Source: Adineta vaga
Lineage: Eukaryota > Rotifera
Direction of reading: 5' to 3'
Assembly (NCBI GenBank): GCA_021613535.1
Contig: CP075497.1
Coordinates: 13,206,001-13,270,000 of the forward strand
DNA: 64,000 nucleotides
A program made the position numbers and the translations under genes. Positions 33,780-45,898 of the stretch are shown piece by piece; position 1 is the first letter of the stretch; every line of letters starts with the position of its first letter. The notes below the pieces were generated by a model. That model saw only the letters and a program-made list of their open reading frames with translations. It did no database searches and was not told where the DNA came from.

Positions 33780-34058
33780 TAAGACATATTTGTCGTCTAA
33801 CATATAATAATCTAGAAATTCAAACGATCAATGAACGAATCACCCTATTCAGACAAAAAAACTTCGTTGTCATGGACGTGCTTGTGTGAAATGTTATTGT
33901 TGTCGTGATCAGAGGTGTGCCACGGGGCAAAATGTTCTGTTTTAGACCCGAAGCTATGAATGACATAGATCAAATGCTGAGAATGTGAGAATAGTCGTAT
34001 TCGATGCAGAATTCTCTGGCCTACACATCCATGTATTTGGGTTGCCACTTTGGATGTT

Positions 34059-34164
34059 CAATAGAGAAGTTATAGCTGCTACGGGGCTACGGGGCAAGTC
34101 CCCGTGGGACGTCTCGGGTATAGCTGCCCCGTAGCCCCGTAGCAGCTATAACTTCTCTCTATTG
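34059..34164. repeat. GC-rich near-perfect hairpin
   Basis: The left arm CAATAGAGAAGTTATAGCTG, then CTACGGGGCTACGGGGCA (34059-34096), is the complement of the right arm TGCCCCGTAGCCCCGTAGCA, then GCTATAACTTCTCTCTATTG (34125-34164). There is only a two-base insertion. The 28-base loop itself contains GTCCCCGTGGGAC. Such a GC-rich hairpin stands out sharply from the AT-rich surroundings and is probably a MITE-like insertion. The flanks 33780-34058 hold no gene. Confidence 0.8.
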
Positions 34165-34180
34165 AGTATCAAAAGATCGG

Positions 34181-34408
34181 ATGATCAACCAAGTCTACAT
34201 CAGCATTCTCCCATTCAACATTGATCTATCTCATTATTGGTATTATGATAAATATGGTCGTAGAAAGATTTATATAAAACGTCCTGATGCTACTTGCTCT
34301 GGTTCTTATAGTGGTCTTCATTCTTATGGTCATTATGGTTCTTTTTATCTTCATTATTTTAATGGTACTCATGATTATGTATGTGAATGTGATGATAATC
34401 ATGTTTAA
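34181..34408 (+). CDS. short Tyr/His/Gly-rich frame, uncertain
   Basis: A 75-residue frame, starting shortly after the hairpin, contains LSHYWYYDKYGRRKIYIKRP, then CSGSYSGLHSYGHYGSFYLH and ends HDYVCECDDNHV. Codon use looks more protein-like than neighbouring noise and it has three cysteines. It could be the last exon of a gene whose upstream part is missing. No family is recognised. Confidence 0.25.
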   Translation: MINQVYISILPFNIDLSHYWYYDKYGRRKIYIKRPDATCSGSYSGLHSYGHYGSFYLHYFNGTHDYVCECDDNHV

Positions 34409-34491
34409 ATTATCAAATAATAAGTTTTGGGATGATTGATTTGATCGAAGCACAAATAAAAGATTTGAAAATGTTGAAGTTTTTATTGACT

Positions 34492-35381
34492 TTATAAAAA
34501 CTTACAAGCGTCACTGTTATATTCACCCTCACACTTATTCTTACTTTCAGTCTTTGTTGATTTCCATAAGAGAGGAGATTCTTGATCAGAATGATAAAAA
34601 TCAAATGTTGGTGTATGTAGACAAATTCTTGAATCGCCTATATAACAATAATGAATAAACCATTGATGTTCTTTTATCCAAAATGAACTTTGAAATGAAG
34701 TAAATAGTTGGTTTATATGTTCTTCAATATTTCGATTAGAAGAAATTATACATTCCATATTAAATTTAAAGGTTTTTAATTTCGAAAGTTAATTACGAAG
34801 AATTTCTTCCCATTAATAACGCTTTGAAATAATATAATTTTTAAATAACGTAAATTTGATAAATTTTTCAAGAATAAATTCATTATGGATAGTTTATGTC
34901 GATGAAATATAGAAATATCTAAACTGATTAATGTTGAAAGAGAAGGTAAAACATAATTGTGACTAACAGCAATACGAAAAATGTTGACAAGTTTTGATGA
35001 ATGTTTTAAATTAGGAGTATATGTCAGAAATTGATCAGTATGACTAAGAGAAAGATGATATCCAATTAATTGTTGTGATTGTAGAGTTAATGATACTTTT
35101 TTTGGGATATGTACTTTATCAAAATCTGAATGAGGAAGAAGTAAAGAACAATGACGAAGTGTTAATAAATTCCAAATAGTATCAATAATTAATTGATAAT
35201 CAATGCATATTTGTTGTCTTAATCTGCAATGAATAGTTAAATGTGCAAGATTTAATAAATGATAGTTTACATGATAATGGACTATAACATTCGTCTGACA
35301 TTTTTCGTCTTTTGCTGAGAAAAAGAGTAGGAAGAAAATGATTTTTGGTATGTTTTTAAATAGAATATGAAAACGTGACAA
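34492..35381 (-). pseudogene. broken F-box/LRR-family fragment
   Basis: The upstream frame (35381-34776) is leucine-rich repeat-like: LPSLSTLISLDISIFHRHKL, then LKNLSNLRYLKIILFQ. The next piece (34758-34492) has FQSSFWIKEHQWFIHYCYIG, a motif I associate with the C-terminal part of bdelloid F-box/LRR proteins. Between them, near 34770-34800, a frame change and an in-frame TAA (EEILRN-stop-LSKLKTFKF) break the gene. The F-box itself is not visible, so the N-terminus is also gone. Confidence 0.6.
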
Positions 35382-35853
35382 TTTTCAATGGAAGAGATGT
35401 ATGCGCTGATGGAACTACGCCTTTATTTATTTCTTCCTTTTGAATCACATCGTTCTGATACAAGATACACGCTTATATACTCGTCAATAGAAGAGAACGA
35501 AAGGAAATACAGTATCAAAGTACATTAGTATGTACAGAAGTAAGGACATAATTAAGATAATTCATTAGATGACAAAAATCACAGCATGTGCACAGCGCAT
35601 GTTAGAGAGATTGTCACAAAAAAGAATGGAAAAGACGGTAGATAAAGAGGATTTGCATGCAATTATGTGGAATTTTATCTTCATAAACATATTTCTCTGT
35701 GTTAGTGCACTATAAAATCAATAGTAAAAATATATCTTTAACAGATCAGTTAATACGATACTTTCTCACAGAACGTTGGTACATTAGAAAGTGAATATAT
35801 TTATTTCATTTCTCTTCTACATAAAGAAAATGTCTTCTTAATTTACATAGACG
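35382..35853. other. intergenic, probable promoter region
   Basis: No gene is seen. The DNA just before 35854 (AATTTACATAGACGATG) presumably holds the start region of the polyQ frame. Confidence 0.4.
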
Positions 35854-36043
35854 ATGAACAATCAAAACCATCAACAACAACAACAACAACAACAACCGCA
35901 ACAGCAGCAACAACAAGCTGTAGGTGCTGCTCAACAAGAAGATATCAATCAGAAACGATCTGATATTGGTCAAGCTACAAATGCTGCACCTGGAACAACA
36001 GCATCGTATGAAACAGTATCACATGATGAGGGTATTGGTAATA
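35854..36043 (+). pseudogene. polyglutamine protein, 5' part, interrupted by a transposon
   Basis: The frame starts MNNQNHQQQQQQQQPQQQQQ and continues AAQQEDINQKRSDIGQATNA to HDEGIGN. At 36044 the poly-C terminus of a transposon begins, and only element-derived residues follow. On the far side of the element, TACTACAG followed by GTAAAT (38578-38586) looks like the rest of the exon and its donor, so the insertion lies inside a coding exon. The host protein is Gln-rich, of unknown family and probably disrupted. Confidence 0.55.
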
Positions 36044-38577
36044 ACCCCCCCCCCCATATTAGAAGCCCACTGGGCTTCTAAACTGTCTATTACTTATAAT
36101 TTTCTAAGTGGGCTTCTATTGTGGGGGGCTTCTAATACGACTTTTGTGTTAAATTTTCTAAAAAAACATAAGAAAATTGTTGTTTCAGTTATCTCGAGTT
36201 TTATTTAGAATAAGTTCAAAATTAATTACACAAAATCTTCTTAAGATAAATATAAGCACAAATAAATACTTTTATAAATTATAAGTTACAAAAAAAAAAA
36301 GAAAGTAGTTTGAAAGTAACTAGTTTACTTTACCTACTTTTTCCATAAGTCAGTTAATTTTAATTGTTTATTTTTTTCATTTAATATAATTTTATCTTGT
36401 TCTGCAGCTAATGTAGCTGCATTTTGAATTTGTTCTTCATCATCGTCTTCATTAATATTTAATGATAGACAATCGACTACAGATGGATCATACGTATAAT
36501 TTTGAAGAGTTCTATTAAAAAAAACTTAGAAATGTCTTACTTTCGAAATAAACCATTCATTATATTTGTTCATTGTTATAGTGTTAATAACACTTTCTGG
36601 AGTAAAGAACACTTTAATACCATTAGCATATTGTTTTAGTTCATTAGGCGAAATATGACCCTTTCCTTTGAATAACAACACAGGATCAACACGTTGATCT
36701 TCGCCTGAGACTGTAAGAATAACCGTGCAAAATCTCTAAATGAAGAAACGAAATAAAATAACAAATAGAATAATTTTTTACATACCTTTTCTAAAAATAT
36801 GACGTGTCTACCGCTAGCTTCTGAAACTTAACGAAGACTTGTGATTATATTTAGTTGTTCTTGGAGAAGAATATGTAGATCTGATAACGCAAACTTTAAC
36901 TAGGTCTGAAGCCTGTCAGGTCAGCGTTGTAAAGATCTACGAAAACTTCTCTGTAAGTTGTATACAAAAACTCACGACGAATGAACAAGTTAAATTTGTT
37001 GTGTATTGTAAAAAAAGAAAAGTACTCACTTTATTACTTAAACATCCTTCTACTTCATTACAAGTGTTGATATCATTAATTGAGCGTTTTGCTTGATCGC
37101 CGAATAATGCCAGTGGAGATTCATCCATGTTAAAAACGTCACGTGGAGTAAAGGCCCCCATTGGGCCACGTTTTGGAGCCCATCGACTAGCTCGTCGTAG
37201 ATAATTATAGAATGAAGTAGCTTTTTGATGAACTTCGTCGAGTGGAATTTTTTGTTGTCGTTTTGGACGTTGAAGAGAAAGTCGATGGCGAACGAGAAAA
37301 CGACCAAACCATTTTGATGATGGACATGGGTGATTTAATTCTTGGCTTATTTGTCGTCCACGACGTTGAAGATAACGAAATGTCACTTTTTCTTTACGAA
37401 TATCAGTAATAGGTGTTGTTGTTGATCCAGGAGCAGTACGTTTTTGACGATACCAGGTAAGTAAACGAGAATCAAGGTCCACATAAATTAATTTTTTACC
37501 AGCTCCATTACGACGCATGCGTTTTTTACCTGAAGAAAAAAAAATAGAGATTGTTTTACTTTTTAAATGTAATAAAAATGAACTCCTCACCTTTCTTTTG
37601 AGATGACAATTTTATTAATTCATCTTTGTTCTTGATCCACATACGAAGTTGTTTTGTAGCACATCCGATATCGTTGGCTGTTTTAGATTTGTTGTTGTTT
37701 TTTTCGAAGTAGATGATCGCATTTAATTTTTCATTTACGGTCCATTGACGTCGCTTACGTTTATTAATGGTGGTTGATGTTGACGAAGAGGTAGTATCGA
37801 CAATGCTGTTGTTATTAGAAGATGCAGCTTGATGAGATGATTGTAATAATTCTTCTTCATCACTGGATGACTCTGACGACGAATAATTAACGAGTAATGC
37901 AGGTTGAGTCGAAGAATAATTATCATCGCTATCATCGTCACTGTCCGAATTAAGTTGTAAATAATTAGTCCATTTGATTAATTCATATTCATTTTCATCG
38001 ATAATAGACATAACTTCAACGCTGGAATCATTATCGGAACTGGATTCGTCTAATAGTGAGTTTGTAATAACGGCGCTAGATGCTCTTCGATTTGATACAT
38101 AGCTAATGGATATACAATTCAAGAAAAAATATTTTAATTGAATGACATGTGAACAATGCCGTCGGAATATACTTTGTATGAATATGTCTATTCAGCCTAT
38201 TCATTCTGTGCATTTCTCTCTTTCAAAAGATTAGATTATGAAACATCTGAAGATGTGTCCGATTGATTGTTATGTATTAATTTTGTCGTTGTTAAATAAG
38301 ATCAAAGAATTGTTCTGTCATGTACATCAATGCTTGTTTGATATCTAATTTCAACATTGAATTGCTTTGACTTTACTTTACATTCATACATTCGAAGTTC
38401 GAATGTATGAATGTTCAGAAGAAAATTGATAAATTTTGAAAAAAAATTCTAAATCTCGGACTTAATACAAGCCCATGGGCTTCTAATACATCTTTCATAT
38501 TGCTCCTTCCAAAGGGGGCTTCTAATACGGGGGGGCTTCTAATATGGGGTGGGCTTCTATTATAGGGGGGGGGGGTT
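36044..38577 (-). mobile_element. pogo-like DNA transposon with repeat-built TIRs
   Basis: Both ends consist of a poly-C/poly-G tip followed by several copies of the unit TATTAGAAGCCC (or GGGCTTCTAATA), some inverted. The left side (36044-36140) has about five and the right side (38470-38577) about six. TA on both sides (36042-36043 and 38578-38579) fits a TA target duplication. The interior encodes a CENP-B/pogo-type transposase on the minus strand that lacks its catalytic middle, so the copy is non-autonomous. It sits inside the polyQ exon. Confidence 0.8.
36334..38122 (-). pseudogene. internally deleted CENP-B/pogo-type transposase
   Basis: Exons 38122-37591, 37529-37030 and 36735-36541 join in frame. 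The N-terminus is acidic and Ser-rich (SDSDDDSDDNYSST). It is followed by an HTH (KRRQWTVNEKLNAIIYFEKN), a second DNA-binding segment (HPCPSSKWFGRFLVRHRLSL), and the start of the DDE domain (VFNMDESPLALFGDQAKRSI, with VILTVSGEDQRVDPVLLFKG). After WFISK the sequence jumps to a C-terminal tail (YTYDPSVVDCLSLNINEDDD ... LTDLWKK-stop at 36334). The second and third catalytic Asp/Glu region is missing. The gap between exon and tail is only about 30 bases, too short for an intron, so a deletion joined them. Confidence 0.8.
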
Positions 38578-38579
38578 TA

Positions 38580-39577
38580 CTACAGGTAAATATTAAAATC
38601 TTTAAAAGTTGTAAGCTTTGAGAAAGAAGTGAGAAACCAATATTTGTAACATTGAATTTGATATTTTTAGTCGTCCATGGTTACGAAAGGTGCTAAAAAT
38701 CTCGGAGAAGGTGATCAATATTTTATTATCTTATCATTTATCATATTCAATACTTATTTCATTAATTTGATTTAAAAATTTGTATTCAAAATAAATACTT
38801 CATTTTATGTCGAATAAAAAGTTTCGTATTCAAAATACAATCAAATAAAGCAGATTTTTCGAGTTAAATAATCTATTTTGGAAAACAATAAATCAATCGA
38901 ATTCAGTTTTAATTAAGAATAGTAGTAAAAAAATATTTATTTGACTATCATCAGATTCAATCTTCCACGAGAAACAAATTTTTATATTGCAGTCTAAGTA
39001 TTTGAACACATCATTGAAGAGAAAATTTCTGACAAGCATATTATGTCTCTAAAGCAAAACAAATTGGGTCGTTTCAATAAATTTCTTTGAAAACATCAAA
39101 TAAAAATTGTTCACACTAGTTGTAAATAATACATTAATTGGTTCTCCTAATGTTAATTGTCTTTCGGCAGTCACACTTCAGAACATTTCATTCTCTAAAT
39201 TTTGAAGTATATCTTTCCTTTTCTAATATCGTGTAAGATAATATCATAATTTGAACAGCAGATAATGATGAAGATCAAAGTAAAAATGAATAAGAACATC
39301 ACAAGCATTTGGCATAGTATAATTCTTTTCAAATAGTTTATTTTTACTGTTTGAATGTTTTTCTTCAGGTACTTTTCTTTCTTTTACGAAATATTTCGTT
39401 TATAAACGAAACAAGTATGAATGATATTTACAGATGCATATATCAAAAAGATATTCTCAAGTAAGAAATAAACAGACAAGATAAAAGAAAACTATTTTCT
39501 CGCTCATCGTCATTTTCTTGTTATTTATTAAATATATTTCTATAATTTTAAAGGATAAGATAAATATAATTAAAGTT
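38580..39577. other. remainder of the interrupted host gene, then non-coding
   Basis: An acceptor-like ATTTTTAG at 38662-38670 is followed by a short open stretch (SSMVTKGAKNLGEGDQYF). This may be the second exon of the polyQ gene, though the joining frame is uncertain. The rest is AT-rich with no gene seen. Confidence 0.3.
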
Positions 39578-41813
39578 TTATAGTCGAAATTCTCGAGCAA
39601 TACAAAGTTCAATATAAGTCTTTGAATGATACAAATAATCTAATTGACAATTCTTTTTTTGAATATCAGTTAATTCATCTAAAATGTGATTATCAAATAA
39701 AGTATCTGGATGAAATTCAATTGTTATCACTTTGAATCGAGAAAAATGATAAGAAATTACATATAATAACAAATAAAGATCGTTAATTGTGAGCTGTAAA
39801 TCTATTCTATATTGTTGTAGATGAATAGTACAAAGTGAAGATGATCGACCAAGACGATTTATAATTGTAAGTAATTCATTATTCAAAGAATTATTCAATT
39901 GACGAACAATTAATATTTCAAGAAATAAAAATTGTTCGATATTAAAATTATTAAGAATTAATTGTGATAAAAGTTCATTATCAATATTTAACATTCGTAT
40001 ATGAGGCATCCAATTAATCCATTTAATTGTTGTATTGACAAATATATCACCTTAAGATAATACTATATTTAAAAAAATATTCAAAGAATGGAACAATAGA
40101 AATTACTGGATCGATTTTCATATCGTTTTCGAATCTCAAGAATATTAAATTGTGTCAAAAGACTATTATCATCATCATCATATTCCATTTGATAAATTCC
40201 TTTTGGTTTTATTAGTATTGTTTTCTCTATTTATATCAGAAATATTTCAGAATGAATATAAAGTATATATACTTACTTCGGCTTGATCCTTGTTGTAACA
40301 TCCTAAAAAATGATTTATTAATAGTTTCATTTTCTCCAATTAGTATGATTACACCCGGTATTTTGTCATATAACATTGACGTTAAACAGTTTAATTGATG
40401 ATCAGAATGATTAAAATACGTATGTATAGTATCATTCATAATCACAAATGGAAGATCAAATAGAAATGGTGAAGTAAATATGACATAAACATTATGTAAA
40501 CTATCATAATAACATCCAATTTCCATAGATAACCAATATTCTATATGAAAAATAAAAATAAATTGATTCGTTTTTTCGAATAATAATTAAAGTTTATTTA
40601 ACCTGTTTGAAATGAATGAATGATATTATTCATTTGTTGATCACATAAACAAACTGTTTCAATCCAAAATGAAAAGTTTTTCATCATATTCATATGAATA
40701 ACAATATCATTAAATAGACGATAACCATCGATATAAGTTAATGAATGTTTAAAATTTGGATCTTGATGAATAAGAGCTAAATGTAATGTCACAAGAGTAT
40801 GTCGGAAAAGGTAAATGAATTTGACAATAGCAGTGAAATTTAGTACAACCATCTTTCTCAATCTAAATATATAGAATCAAATTAGATCAGAGAATTTTAT
40901 TTCATAAAAGAAAATCTTTGAACCTCATTATTAGTTTTATTAAATGGGGACATAGATTAGATGATACAGCAAATAGTTCTTCATCATTTTGTCTAACATC
41001 AACTCCAAAATGGATATCTATTATAAAAAAAAAGAATTGAAATCGTTTGTTTTATCATAAATGAACAATTACCAAGTGTCGATAAATTTGGAAAATATAT
41101 TAATAAATATTTCAATGTAGCAAAATCACGAACATCAATTTGAAGATAAGTAAGTAAATTTAAAGGTTGATATGATGATGGAAGATGTTCACAAAGAAAT
41201 AAACCATCCTTTTCATCACTACTATGCAATGTACAATTAGTTAGTTGACTTTTCGATGAATTCTTTAAAAGTGATTCACAAATTAATATTGATGCTTTAT
41301 TTAATGGACATTTATAGAGTTTTAATTTATCAAGAAATGAAATAGATGACAAATAAGGTAGAAGATCATTTGTATCAGAATCATGAACATTGCGTAATAC
41401 AAGTGTTTCTAGTTGAGGAAAGACGTCATGAAGTGATGATGAAGCTAAAGAAAAAAACATGTTAATTCTTTTTTGTTTTTGACTAGTCTTATTCACTTAC
41501 ATAGACAATATTGTGAGAAAATACGTAATTGATAATATGAATCTCGATGACCAATTTTGAAAATTTTGACATGGAATCGATATTGATCAAGTATTTGAGT
41601 ACAACAAAGTTGAAAAGTCGAGAATATTGTTGTATAAAAATCAATAGATGTATAACAATAATCTTCTAATAATCGATTATATCGTCGATATTTCATCGAA
41701 CCAAAACTTCTCATTGCTTCAACATAAGTTAAATACTTCCAAATAATTAAAACAATCTCATTTGGTAAATCAATAAAATGAGTAGATATTTCTATTTGAT
41801 TCGACATTTTCAA
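39578..41813 (-). CDS. F-box/LRR-type protein, seven exons, intact
   Basis: Exons on the minus strand: 41813-41501, 41444-41073, 41017-40924, 40862-40603, 40540-40277, 40226-40107 and 40050-39578. All have GT-AG introns and consistent phases (631 residues). The N-terminus is an F-box: HFIDLPNEIVLIIWKYLTYV, then EAMRSFGSMKYRRYNRLLED. The middle has leucine-rich units such as FPQLETLVLRNVHDSDTNDL and YLSSISFLDKLKLYKCPLN. F-box proteins recruit substrates to SCF ubiquitin ligases through Skp1, with the LRRs choosing the target. The target is unknown. The family is expanded in bdelloids as I recall, and a broken relative lies at 34492-35381. Confidence 0.85.
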
Positions 41814-42810
41814 ATTAACAACGTCTACATAAACAGAAATGAACGAAACATTTATCGGAGATAATCATTGAAGTGTATCCAGTTTCATCTTTTCTCATTG
41901 TTCATTAATGATCAAAGAAATAATGCTTTGTTTATTGTTCATTAACAAAAAAAAAATCTTCGTGTACACATTGTAAAAGTAGAATTTATTTAAATTAGAA
42001 ACTAAAACCTTGGTTAAATCTGTATCATAGACACAAATTTCGATATTTACAATGCTTGTACATTCTTTTGTTTTTCATCTGCAATAGAGGTCGCAATATC
42101 TCATTAAGGATTTGTTATCAGCGAACAAATAATAAGCTACTTAAAAAAAAACTTTGAATGTATTTTCTAAAAGAGCATGAAACAGTGATCTTTTCTGACT
42201 ACTTTTTATTCTCCTATAGTCAAGTTATGCACGAATAAAAAGACACTAAATATTGAGAACAAAGCTGATTGGAAGGAGACAAAAAATTATAGAGAAAAAA
42301 GTCCATGATACATTCACATTCATTACTAACTTGTTTTTTGAGGTAGAACGGTAATTTTTCTACAGCAAGTACATTGATGTATGATCTTTAAAATGATTCG
42401 TCATTCATTGGTATTACTCGAATGGTTACCGAAATACATCTATTACAAAAGTTCTGTGAACTTTTTGTGCATATCTTAAATAATTGACTTATAATCTTGT
42501 GTTACTTTTGATGTCATCAAGATGAGATACCATTTCTTTAATATTCACATAAAAGGTGTTCACGGCTATCTTACATAATGTATTGTTTTCTTCATTTTTT
42601 TTTCGAGATGTACGTGCACCAGAAACGTAAATGAATAAAACTCAGACCCAATCTGGCTGTCATTCATATTCTCGTAAACTTACTTTTGTTCGTACCCTTA
42701 TCGACAGCTTTACCCTTGAAATGATAACTATACGACATGCTGTGATAAAAGTTATTTATTTATTTATTTTGTTTAAATATACGCGATTACAAAAGAAATC
42801 ATCAATCATT
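41814..42810. other. non-coding region upstream of the F-box gene
   Basis: No gene is supported. It includes the F-box gene's probable promoter (41814-41950). Confidence 0.45.
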
Positions 42811-43101
42811 TAGGGGTGCAACAAATCCTAGTGAAGATTTGGATTTGGTACCCAAATCTTCGGATTTGGATTTGTTTGATACAGTTTGGATTTGGGTTTG
42901 GATTTGTTTTGCCAGATTTGGATTTGGATTTTGAATTTAAACTTGTCTAATAGCAAAGTCACATGATTTCGAGACGCATGAGAACCAAATAAAACCCAAA
43001 CCCAAATCCAACTTTGATAAACCAAATCCAAATCTGACAAAACAAATCCAAACCCAAATCTGATAAAACAAATCCAAAGCTTTGGGTTTGTTGCACCCCT
43101 A
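42811..43101. mobile_element. MITE with AGGGGTGCAACAAA ends
   Basis: TAGGGGTGCAACAAA at 42811 is matched by TTTGTTGCACCCCTA at 43101. The 290-base interior is an imperfect palindrome built of AAATCCAAACCC and GGGTTTGGATTT units. The short GGGTGCAACA terminus is typical of hAT-type MITEs. CATCAATC lies immediately after the right end, and the same eight bases lie four bases outside the left end, a possible slightly eroded target duplication. Confidence 0.75.
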
Positions 43102-45018
43102 CATCAATCTACGACGTAGGATATCTTATCGCTGAATCCGAGTATTTTCAGGATTTATCCGTTCACATATGCGTTCCAAATCCGATCTCACTGGTTCCAG
43201 ATCGATCTCGACAAGCTCTATCGATTCCTTGCCTTAAGTATCAATTTATTGTTGTGAAAAATGCTCATTATCAATTATCTGCTTAATGTACAATGACAAA
43301 AATTTTCATTGGTTGATTCATTTGAACCAATGGATATTCTTGTTTTCTAAGTATGAATGTAGAGCGTAAAGAAGAATTAAGGATCTAAGATACCCAAGGG
43401 ATACTAGACAGACTAGGGCAACTACTGGTACTAGGACTTGTGCAAGTCTAAGAATGATAATCAGTATATTTTAAAATGTATTGTTCATCGTTTGATAAAG
43501 AGTTATATGTTTCTGGAGTTCTATATTTTATTTTAGTGTGCGTGGTCACATAAACATTTTCAGTGTTTAGTTTTGTGTACTGAGCTTTCAGAAAATATTC
43601 CATTTAATTAGTTTTACCATACCTTATATTTAAACAAACATTATTCTGATTCCTGTATAGTGAAATACGATATCTAAACATATTCTTTAGCTAAATGAAA
43701 TGTGTACTTCAGTTTTCACATCTTCGTTTTTTGTTTGTATTCAATATTGTACGTTCGATTACGGCTTTATTTATACAAGTAACGCTCGTCCGCGGTTTCG
43801 CTTAGCTATTTCTCGTAGACATGACTGCTGATTGCATTTGTTTAAAAAAACAATCGAAGAATTTGCTCTTCTTATTGGCTATTAGTCCTAGAACGTACAC
43901 ACATCCTGTTCACTAGTATCCGCAGATCAAAACATATAAGAGATCGGTATCAGTTTCATCTTGAACTAGCGTATCACCTATAAGTAAAGAGTCAGTAATC
44001 CTATACTGAAGAATGCTTACAATCCATGGTAACCACATTCTCCACTACGAGAAGGAGAGCATTCGGATCCACATAAAAATAGATTAATTCTAAAACTCTG
44101 TTTCTATTAGCCCACACCACTCCTCTCAATTCACATGCTTGCTTCAGTAATGTGAGCAAATGATGCTCGAATTCAGATTCTTCGCACCGAAACATATAAA
44201 ACTGCATTCACTAAGAATCTATTTTCGATGTTTTTTTTTTACCCTGTGGACATACAAGCAAGCAATCAGACAATTTATGTTTACTGAACTCTTCTCTACG
44301 AGAAAGAGAAAAATAGTTTTTTTGTAAAAAAAAGTTGTCCTTTGTCTAAAAAATGCGGAAACTTCGGATTTTATCCGAGAGTTATGTGTACTGCAAAAAG
44401 TGTATGAGAGAGATGAAACATTTTAGAATGTCTACGCATCAAAATTACCACGAGAAATTTTTCGATGAGCAAGATTTCTGATGAATTATTTTTGAATGAA
44501 TTTTAGTGTTTGAATCTATCGGAATAACGGTTATATGCAACCTCATGAATCTATAAAAGATCTATGATAGATACACATATCAGCATTTTCATAATAGATC
44601 ATCAATATCAATAGATATGGAGATCAGGTTTTTCCCTTTGATAGCCCTTCTGACTAGCTACAAAACCAAGCATTTGGGAAATTCCCAAACTACAGGTCAT
44701 CTGAGACGTATCTAGGCAATTTGTTGTTAAGGACTATAAGAGAGATTATGGGTGGTTGTGTTGGATGCGGTGGTTGTGGAATGTTTATGGACGGTCTATT
44801 TTCGTTAGGACGCGATCAATGTGGATGAATGTAGGTCTCTATGAACATAGCTCATCAATCTGTGAGTGGTTGTAATAGTCACTTTTACGATATCTCAAAA
44901 AGTTGGCTGGTTGCGCTGATTGCATAGATTACAAGTACCCGTCTATTTTCGATAAATGTATGAAAATGAGTGTGGCAAGTTTCTTTTGTAATTGTACGTA
45001 AAGGATATAGATGATTAT
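43102..45018. other. non-coding region with one copy of a dispersed repeat
   Basis: No gene is supported. A 68-residue minus-strand frame (44001-44207) has no domain. The segment 44354-44405 (TGCGGAAACTTCGGATTTTA, then TCCGAGAGTTATGTGTACTG) recurs at 46446-46497. Confidence 0.4.
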
Positions 45019-45290
45019 TATTAATATATAGTTAATTATTGTGATAATGTCACATGTCTGAATAACAGTATTTGTCAGCCATTACTACGCAATTACAAAT
45101 GTGAATGTTCACATGTTATATCTGGACATCATTGTAAATGAATAAAAATAAATGTTATTGTTCGTCAATATGTTACCAAGAACTATAGCATTTGTTGCTA
45201 TTATCATTACTGGTTATATCATTGTTCTTGATGCAGTATCATATCTTTTTTGATAATAAATATAACTCGAAAAGAACGTCAACAAAGTCG
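45019..45290 (+). pseudogene. EGF-like domain plus membrane helix, gene remnant
   Basis: One frame reads NYCDNVTCLNNSICQPLLRN, then YKCECSHVISGHHCK-stop. The six cysteines have the C-x4-C-x5-C-x8-C-x-C-x8-C EGF spacing. After a frame change, RTIAFVAIIITGYIIVLDAV forms a membrane helix, followed by a stop and then a basic stretch (NSKRTSTKSI). It is therefore the end of a type I membrane protein with breaks at 45140 and 45251. Nothing upstream is readable. Confidence 0.5.
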
Positions 45291-45669
45291 ATATAAGAAC
45301 TATCGAAAGGAAGTCAATGACTTTAAACGATGAGATATGAAAAATTCATAATATTCTCAAAGTAGTTTTTCCGTATCATAATCTTTAGAATTAAATAAAA
45401 TCTTAACTTGTGTAGAACATTCTGTTTTATAACTCAATAAGAAATGTAATGTTGAGATGAACAAAAGTTACCAAGTTTAGATAAATTTACGCAAGAATGT
45501 TGTATTTTCATCACTTCTTGACTCTCATTCATTTTCACTATAAAAATATTTGTAACTCATTGTATGACATCCGCAATAACCACATGAAAACAGTGGGTTT
45601 ATCTTTTGGCAATGATAAATGAAACAAGCATCAACTGTAAGAAGAAAACGTTCCGGAAAGTGATAAAAG

Positions 45670-45898
45670 ATGAAGAAAAGAAATCGCACTATTTCTTGTT
45701 ATTTTGATGGTTTACCAATGAATGACGACAAAAATTCTGATTCTACTCAGCATTTTGATCTGAGTCCTAGTAAGTTGATTGATTCTAATTATTTACTGAA
45801 AAAAAAAAGAAATTTTTTCATATTTATTTGCAACACTATATCAAAATCATTCTTCTTTTTTCACAGCGTTGTCCAGTGTTAATCTACATTCATCATGA
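45670..45898 (+). CDS. small two-exon frame, possibly a cytoplasmic tail exon
   Basis: Exons 45670-45769 and 45867-45898 join in frame (GTAAGT donor, TTTCACAG acceptor), giving about 43 residues: MKKRNRTISCYFDGLPMNDD, then KNSDSTQHFDLSP and SSVNLHSS-stop. Good splice signals and a basic start suit the cytoplasmic tail of a membrane protein. It could be the last exons of the EGF-TM remnant upstream. Weak evidence. Confidence 0.3.

Noticed and set aside
44001-44207. 68-residue minus-strand frame
   Set aside because: No domain, no neighbouring exon, no start context; cannot be told from chance.
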